Shown one piece after another: positions 19,631 through 24,441 of a DNA stretch of 24,441 nt (positions are counted from its first letter, which is position 1; every line of letters starts with the position of its first letter). The translations under genes and the position numbers were made by a program. The notes beneath the pieces are model-generated. The model had not been told where the DNA came from, ran no database searches, and worked only from the letters and a program-made list of their open reading frames with translations. The DNA comes from Circinella minor (lineage: Eukaryota > Mucoromycota > Mucoromycetes > Mucorales > Lichtheimiaceae), in assembly GCA_016758965.1 (NCBI GenBank), contig JAEPRB010000410.1:1-24441 (forward strand), given 5' to 3'.

Positions 19631-22600
19631 TTAGTTTGTGTTCAAGGTTTGTTCTTGAACAAGTGTATAATAGAGACCTTTCTGTTTAATAAGTTCAAAA
19701 TGACTCCCTTGTTCAACCACACGTCCTTGGTCGATTACACAGATTAAATCAGCATTCTGTTTATTAAAAAGAATAAACATAGATACAGATTAATAATTTA
19801 ATATATCAACATGTCAGTAAATATAAGATTCACACATACCTGGATTGTAGATAAACGATGAGCAATGGTGATGGTTGTTCTTCCACCTTCTTGAATAACA
19901 TGATCAATGGCTTCTTGAACAATTTTTTCAGATTCTGAATCCAATGCACTTGTTGCTTCGTCCTATATATAATAAAATAAACGTTTAGAATTTTCAACCT
20001 TACAATTATTTTTAATACGTACTCAATATTTTTTTTTCTAAACTACTGAAAAACAAACATACTAATAATAACACCCGAGGATTACGAATTAATGCACGAG
20101 CAATGGCAATACGTTGTTTCTGACCACCAGAAAGTTGACATCCCTTGTCACCCACACGCGTATCATATTGATCAGGAAGACTTGAAATAAAATGATGAAT
20201 GTTGGCAGCGGTACACACTTTCACTACATCATCTTCTGTGACTTTCATAGAATCAGGTACACCCAAACGAATATTGTCACCAATAGATATATCAAAAAGT
20301 ATAGGTTCTTGTCCAACAATTCCCAAATGACTTCGTAAATTATCAAGTGTATAATTTTGTACATTTTGTCCATCAAGATGGACTGTACCACCTAATACAT
20401 CATACCATCGTTGTAATAATCCAATGGTAGTGGATTTACCACATCCAGAAGAACCCACCAATGCAATTGTTTTGCCTGCCATACCATTTAAATGGAAGTC
20501 ACCACTAAAAATAGGCACATCGGGTCGTGCTGGATATCTGAATGACACATTGTTTAATTTCACCTCGCCTTGGACACGTTCAGGTTCAATACCTTCAAGA
20601 TCTGGATCAATAGAAGAATGACGTTCCAAAAGTTCAAATACAGAAAGAGCAGAATATTTGGCCTTGGCAATACTAGAGGCAATGGCAGAACTTCGACCAA
20701 TTCCAAAAGCAGTAATCATTAAAGTCATCAGAGCTACCATCATTTCTTCAAAAGTAATCTTGTTAATACCCATTAAACGTACACCTGAATAAAATGCAAT
20801 GGCATAGACATAGATAACAGCACTTTGACTGAGTGCATAACCAATTGATCCCAAGTAAGCTTTACGTTTGGCCAGTGCGTGGGGTCGTAAACCTGCTTTG
20901 GCATATTTATTTTCAAAGTAGTCTTGTTTTGTTAATGATGCCACTGTACGAATCGCATGGATTGCTTCACCCGCAATTTCACCGGTTTGAATGCCTGCTT
21001 TTTTTGTATCATCTTCGAAATCCATTTCTGCCTTTGTTTGATATGCAGCACCGATAATGAGAAAAGGGATACAACCCAGTACAATGAGAGTCAATATCCA
21101 ATTATATACAAAAGCAATAATAAAACCTATTGAATTATTAAACTCTTATTTAGTACGTAAAATATGAAAGACGTTTTAAATGAATAATATGTAGTGTTAC
21201 TGCCTGCTTCCCCCCCCCCCGCGCCCTCTCACTGTTCTATACGTAGCACGTTATATATAGTTTATCTTTTTTACGTACCAGTAATAGTATAAGAAATAAT
21301 GTTTGTAAATTCACCCATGATTTTGGAAATAATTTCATTGACATTTTTTGCATCAAGAGCTAATGTTGAAGTCAATGCACCCATATTATTTGACGCATCA
21401 TCATAAAACGCAACTTCTTGCTTTAACAATGCTTTAAACATACGTGAACGAAGTCGTCTTGTATAGCGTTCACCAGCGACTTCAAATGCCGCCGTTTGAA
21501 GCGTTGTACCAATAAATGCAGCAATGGCAATAATCAAGAAAAGGAATGCATAAAGATTTGTACCTTCCATCGGGCCAGCTCTGATATTCTCGACAGTAGG
21601 ATCAACCATAATGGTAATGGACAAACCAATCAATAAACTTGAAATTGGAAATACGCTTCCAGATAACAAACAACCCAGGATACCCGTAGTCACCAGTGGC
21701 CATTCAGGACGCATATCCTTTAATATTTTGTAAAAAGGCGTTTTGGTGGTTTTCCATTTTTGTTCTTTTTCAATCTCTCTTTTCTGGACAAGACCGACAC
21801 TATCTACTACAGCAGAGGATAGATTACTGGGTCTTCTTTGCACCCTTTCGTAGATAGTCATTTCTTCTTTCTCTTTGATATCATCATCTTCATCACTTTG
21901 TGTAAGAAAAGGAGGTGTTTCGTCATCTAGAGTCATGGCATCGTCAGAAAACTCTTTGTCTTGTTCCATAGCAATCAATTGTTTTTGCACCAGTTCGGCA
22001 TATACAGCATTTTTTTCAACAAGTTCATTGTGTGTTCCTTCTTCCACTACTTGACCCTGTTGCATAACAATAATACGATCGGCATTTCGAATAGTTGACA
22101 ATCGATGAGCAATGGTAAGTGTAGTCCGATCTTTGGAGGCAGCGTCTAGGGCTTGTTGTACAATTCGTTCTGATTTTGTATCCAACGCAGAGGTTGCCTA
22201 TTATATAAATATACAAAAAAAAAATGAGTAAGCGTACATTCATAAATGACGTTCATTGACTTGATAACATTTATCATAGATCTAAAGTATGTATTACCTC
22301 ATCAAGCAATAAAATAGAAGGATTTTTGAGAATAGCACGAGCGATAGCAATACGTTGCTTTTGGCCACCTGATAACATACTACCTTGTTGTCCAACCATC
22401 GTATTATACCCATGGGGTAATTGAGAAATAAATGAATGACAATGCGCCTTTTTACATGCGTCCATCATTTCCTCATCTGTTACATTGTCATGCATTGCAC
22501 CCAACAATAAATTGTTACGAATACTCATGTTGAATAAAACGGGTTCTTGAGAAACAACACCCATTTGACCACGTAACCACTGAACATTGTATTCCTTGAT

Positions 22601-24257
22601 ATGTTTACCATCGATCAAAATCTCTCCTTGCAAGACATCATAGAAACGTTGTAATAATTGAACGGTGGTAGATTTACCAGAACCTGAAGAGCCAACCAAA
22701 GCAATCGTTTGACCAGGTTCAATTTTAATTGAAACGTCTTTAAGAACTTGCGTATTAGGTCGTGTTGGATAACAGAATTGAACACCTTTGAATTCGATCT
22801 GACCAGACAATTTTCCATTCTTTATACCTTTTAAAGAGCTTGAATCAATGTCAGGTATTCGATCAATAATTTCAAAAATTCGATAAGCAGATCCACAAGC
22901 ACTTGACACAGTAGCTATATTCACAGGAAGTGATTGAAATGATTGTGTACCCATCATCATGGCCAAGAATACAACCATGACAATATCACCTGTCATTGTT
23001 CCTTCAGATACAAGTTTGCCCCCATACCAAAACGAGATTGCATAGGTAGAAAACATGACAAACATAAAGATACCAATCTGGACACCTAGGACGATACCTC
23101 GTTTACAACCAATGGCATAGGCCTTATCCAATTCCTTGTCATATCGATTAGAAAACCGACCTTGTAATGAAAAAGAATAGATCGTTCGAATACTTCCGAA
23201 TGCCTGTTCAGCAATGGATCCAGCATGTGCATAAATAGTTTGAGACTTCTCAGTCAATTTACTATAATAAAATCCCACGGATCCGCCCAATATGCCCATA
23301 ATCGGAATTGTTGCAAGAATAACCAAGGCAAGACGCCAACCATTGACAAAAGCAACAACCATCGCACAAACAAATAAGGCAATCATTTGAAAGATCATAC
23401 CCAATTTTTCTGAAATGCCTTCTTGAATAGCTTGTATATCTGTTGCTAGGCGTGTTGTCAATGAACCTTCTTCTGATGTGTCGAACCCTATTATATACAT
23501 TGAAGGAAAAAAAAAAAGTCAATTCGTTTTATTTATTTATTATACGTACTTGCATATTAAAAAGAAATTATTATTTTATTGAATGTGATACATACATGTC
23601 ATGTCTTGACGTAAAATCGAATGAACATAAAGTTGACGAATTCGTCTTGCTTGTCGTTCACCGGTGAGTACCCAAAGAGCATGAGTGATATAACCACCCA
23701 CAAGTGTAGCTGTACCCATGTATACAAAAATAAGAATTACACCCATTGTACTGTCAAGTAACATATCAGGATGTGTCATGGCTAATCCAAAATCGGATAA
23801 AAATTGACCAAACATCAGGATCTATTATATAATATATATATATATATATGTACAAATATAAAACATTCATTAAAATGATCTCGTTGATATATTAAAATCG
23901 CATTCACCTATATATATTATTGCACTACGTATGATATTATTCTTTTTTTTTTATTACCGAAAGAGGTTGAAGTACACCAACACCTATAGATCCAATAGAT
24001 GCAACACATATTCCAATGAGATCAAGTGACGTTGCATATCGAAACAGTTTATGTGGGGCCACAGTAGGTTCTTTCTTTTCCTTGTCTTTTTCTTTCTTCT
24101 TTTTGTTAGAATCATTTTCGTCACTTTGAGCGGATGGCATCTTTTTTAACTCTTGTTTTACTTTTGATATATGTAATTCTTGATCGGACCCATTTATTTC
24201 ATTATCAATATCAGAAGATGGAGAAAGGGATTCGCATCCTGCACTTTCTTCGCCCAT
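19631..24257 (-). CDS. Full-length ABCB (P-glycoprotein/MDR-type) transporter
   Basis: Seven exons, from 5': 24257-23958, 23821-23596, 23487-22298, 22197-21279, 21126-20063, 19962-19840 and 19756-19631. Together they encode 1315 residues, the usual length for TMD-NBD-TMD-NBD exporters. All junctions keep frame and restore conserved text ([32 protein letters not shown]). NBD1 has Walker [10 protein letters not shown] (about 441-449), signature LSGGQKQR (547) and Walker B ILLLDE (ending 572). NBD2 has GSSGCGKST (about 1103), LSGGQKQR (1210) and LLLDE (ending 1235). Both keep the catalytic Glu and the AHRLSTI H-loop, so both ATP sites look intact. The N-terminus is about 60 charged residues, and an acidic linker joins the halves. 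Such proteins pump lipids, peptides or drugs out of the cytosol; the substrate cannot be told. An in-frame upstream Met at 24308 is an alternative start. MGEESAG at 24257 is preferred because the upstream 17 residues look like untranslated DNA. Confidence 0.95.
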
Positions 24258-24321
24258 GGTTTGTAATATTAAGAAACGAAAGATTAGAAAAGCTTTCCCT
24301 TTTATCATGTTGAACTACTTT

Positions 24322-24373
24322 CTATATTAATAAATGATAAAACAAAAAACAAAAAACAAAGAAATAATATTAC
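24322..24373 (-). other. Possible 5' untranslated intron of the ABC gene
   Basis: On the minus strand GGAG is followed by GTAATATTATTTC, and 52 bases later TTAATATAG ends just before AAAGTAG. A TAG after the acceptor, and the lack of an open frame, mean it could only be in the untranslated leader. The evidence is the splice-like ends alone. Confidence 0.2.
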
Positions 24374-24441
24374 CTCCAATATAATGATCGCAATCAGTGA
24401 TTGTATTTTCAGTAATAAAATAATATATTATTAGCTTCTCT

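Noticed and set aside
23443..23667. Plus-strand open frames within the ABC gene (20424-20621, 20833-21057, 23443-23667).
   Set aside because: They are antisense to conserved transporter exons and carry no recognisable domain.

Overview
The window looks like nuclear DNA of a filamentous fungus, most probably an early-diverging one (Mucoromycota, Mucorales-like). The reasons are strong AT richness with long A/T homopolymers, genes split by short introns (about 65-150 bp) with GTAAGT/GTATGT/GTACGT donors and TAG/CAG acceptors, asparagine/glutamine-rich protein tracts, and a fungus-specific chitin synthase chaperone. No prokaryotic operon, tRNA, rRNA or CRISPR array was seen.

Layout. (1) Bases 1-8187 are gene-poor. 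They hold decayed protein-coding fragments and three elements with terminal inverted repeats: a 1187-bp element (1854-3040), a 254-bp pogo-like MITE (4714-4967) lying inside a decayed multi-exon gene (about 3540-5230), and a 73-bp hairpin-like MITE (5640-5712). All three are flanked by TA. (2) An F-box/leucine-rich-repeat-like protein gene lies at 8188-10452 on the + strand. (3) Bases 10453-13397 are low-complexity intergenic DNA with one decayed coding fragment. They end in a pyrimidine-rich leader to the next gene. (4) A CHS7-type chitin synthase export chaperone (four exons, 13398-14749, +) is followed by a Glo3/ArfGAP2-3-type Arf GTPase-activating protein (four exons, 15245-17140, +). (5) A 2172-bp terminal-inverted-repeat element with TAA target duplications (17308-19479) fills the space between two convergent genes. 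It carries three tandem copies of a subterminal repeat near its right end. (6) A full-length ABCB/P-glycoprotein-type transporter occupies 19631-24257 on the minus strand in seven exons, about 1315 residues.

Functionally, two neighbours belong to the secretory pathway: Chs7 takes chitin synthase out of the ER, and Glo3-type ArfGAPs act on COPI vesicles between Golgi and ER. The ABC exporter works at a membrane, and the F-box protein probably recruits substrates to an SCF ubiquitin ligase. There is no evidence that the genes are co-regulated. The exon models were joined by hand, and every junction keeps the frame and the conserved family sequence. The most unusual content is the group of non-autonomous DNA transposons and the decayed genes around them. 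I did not find a convincing new multi-gene system.
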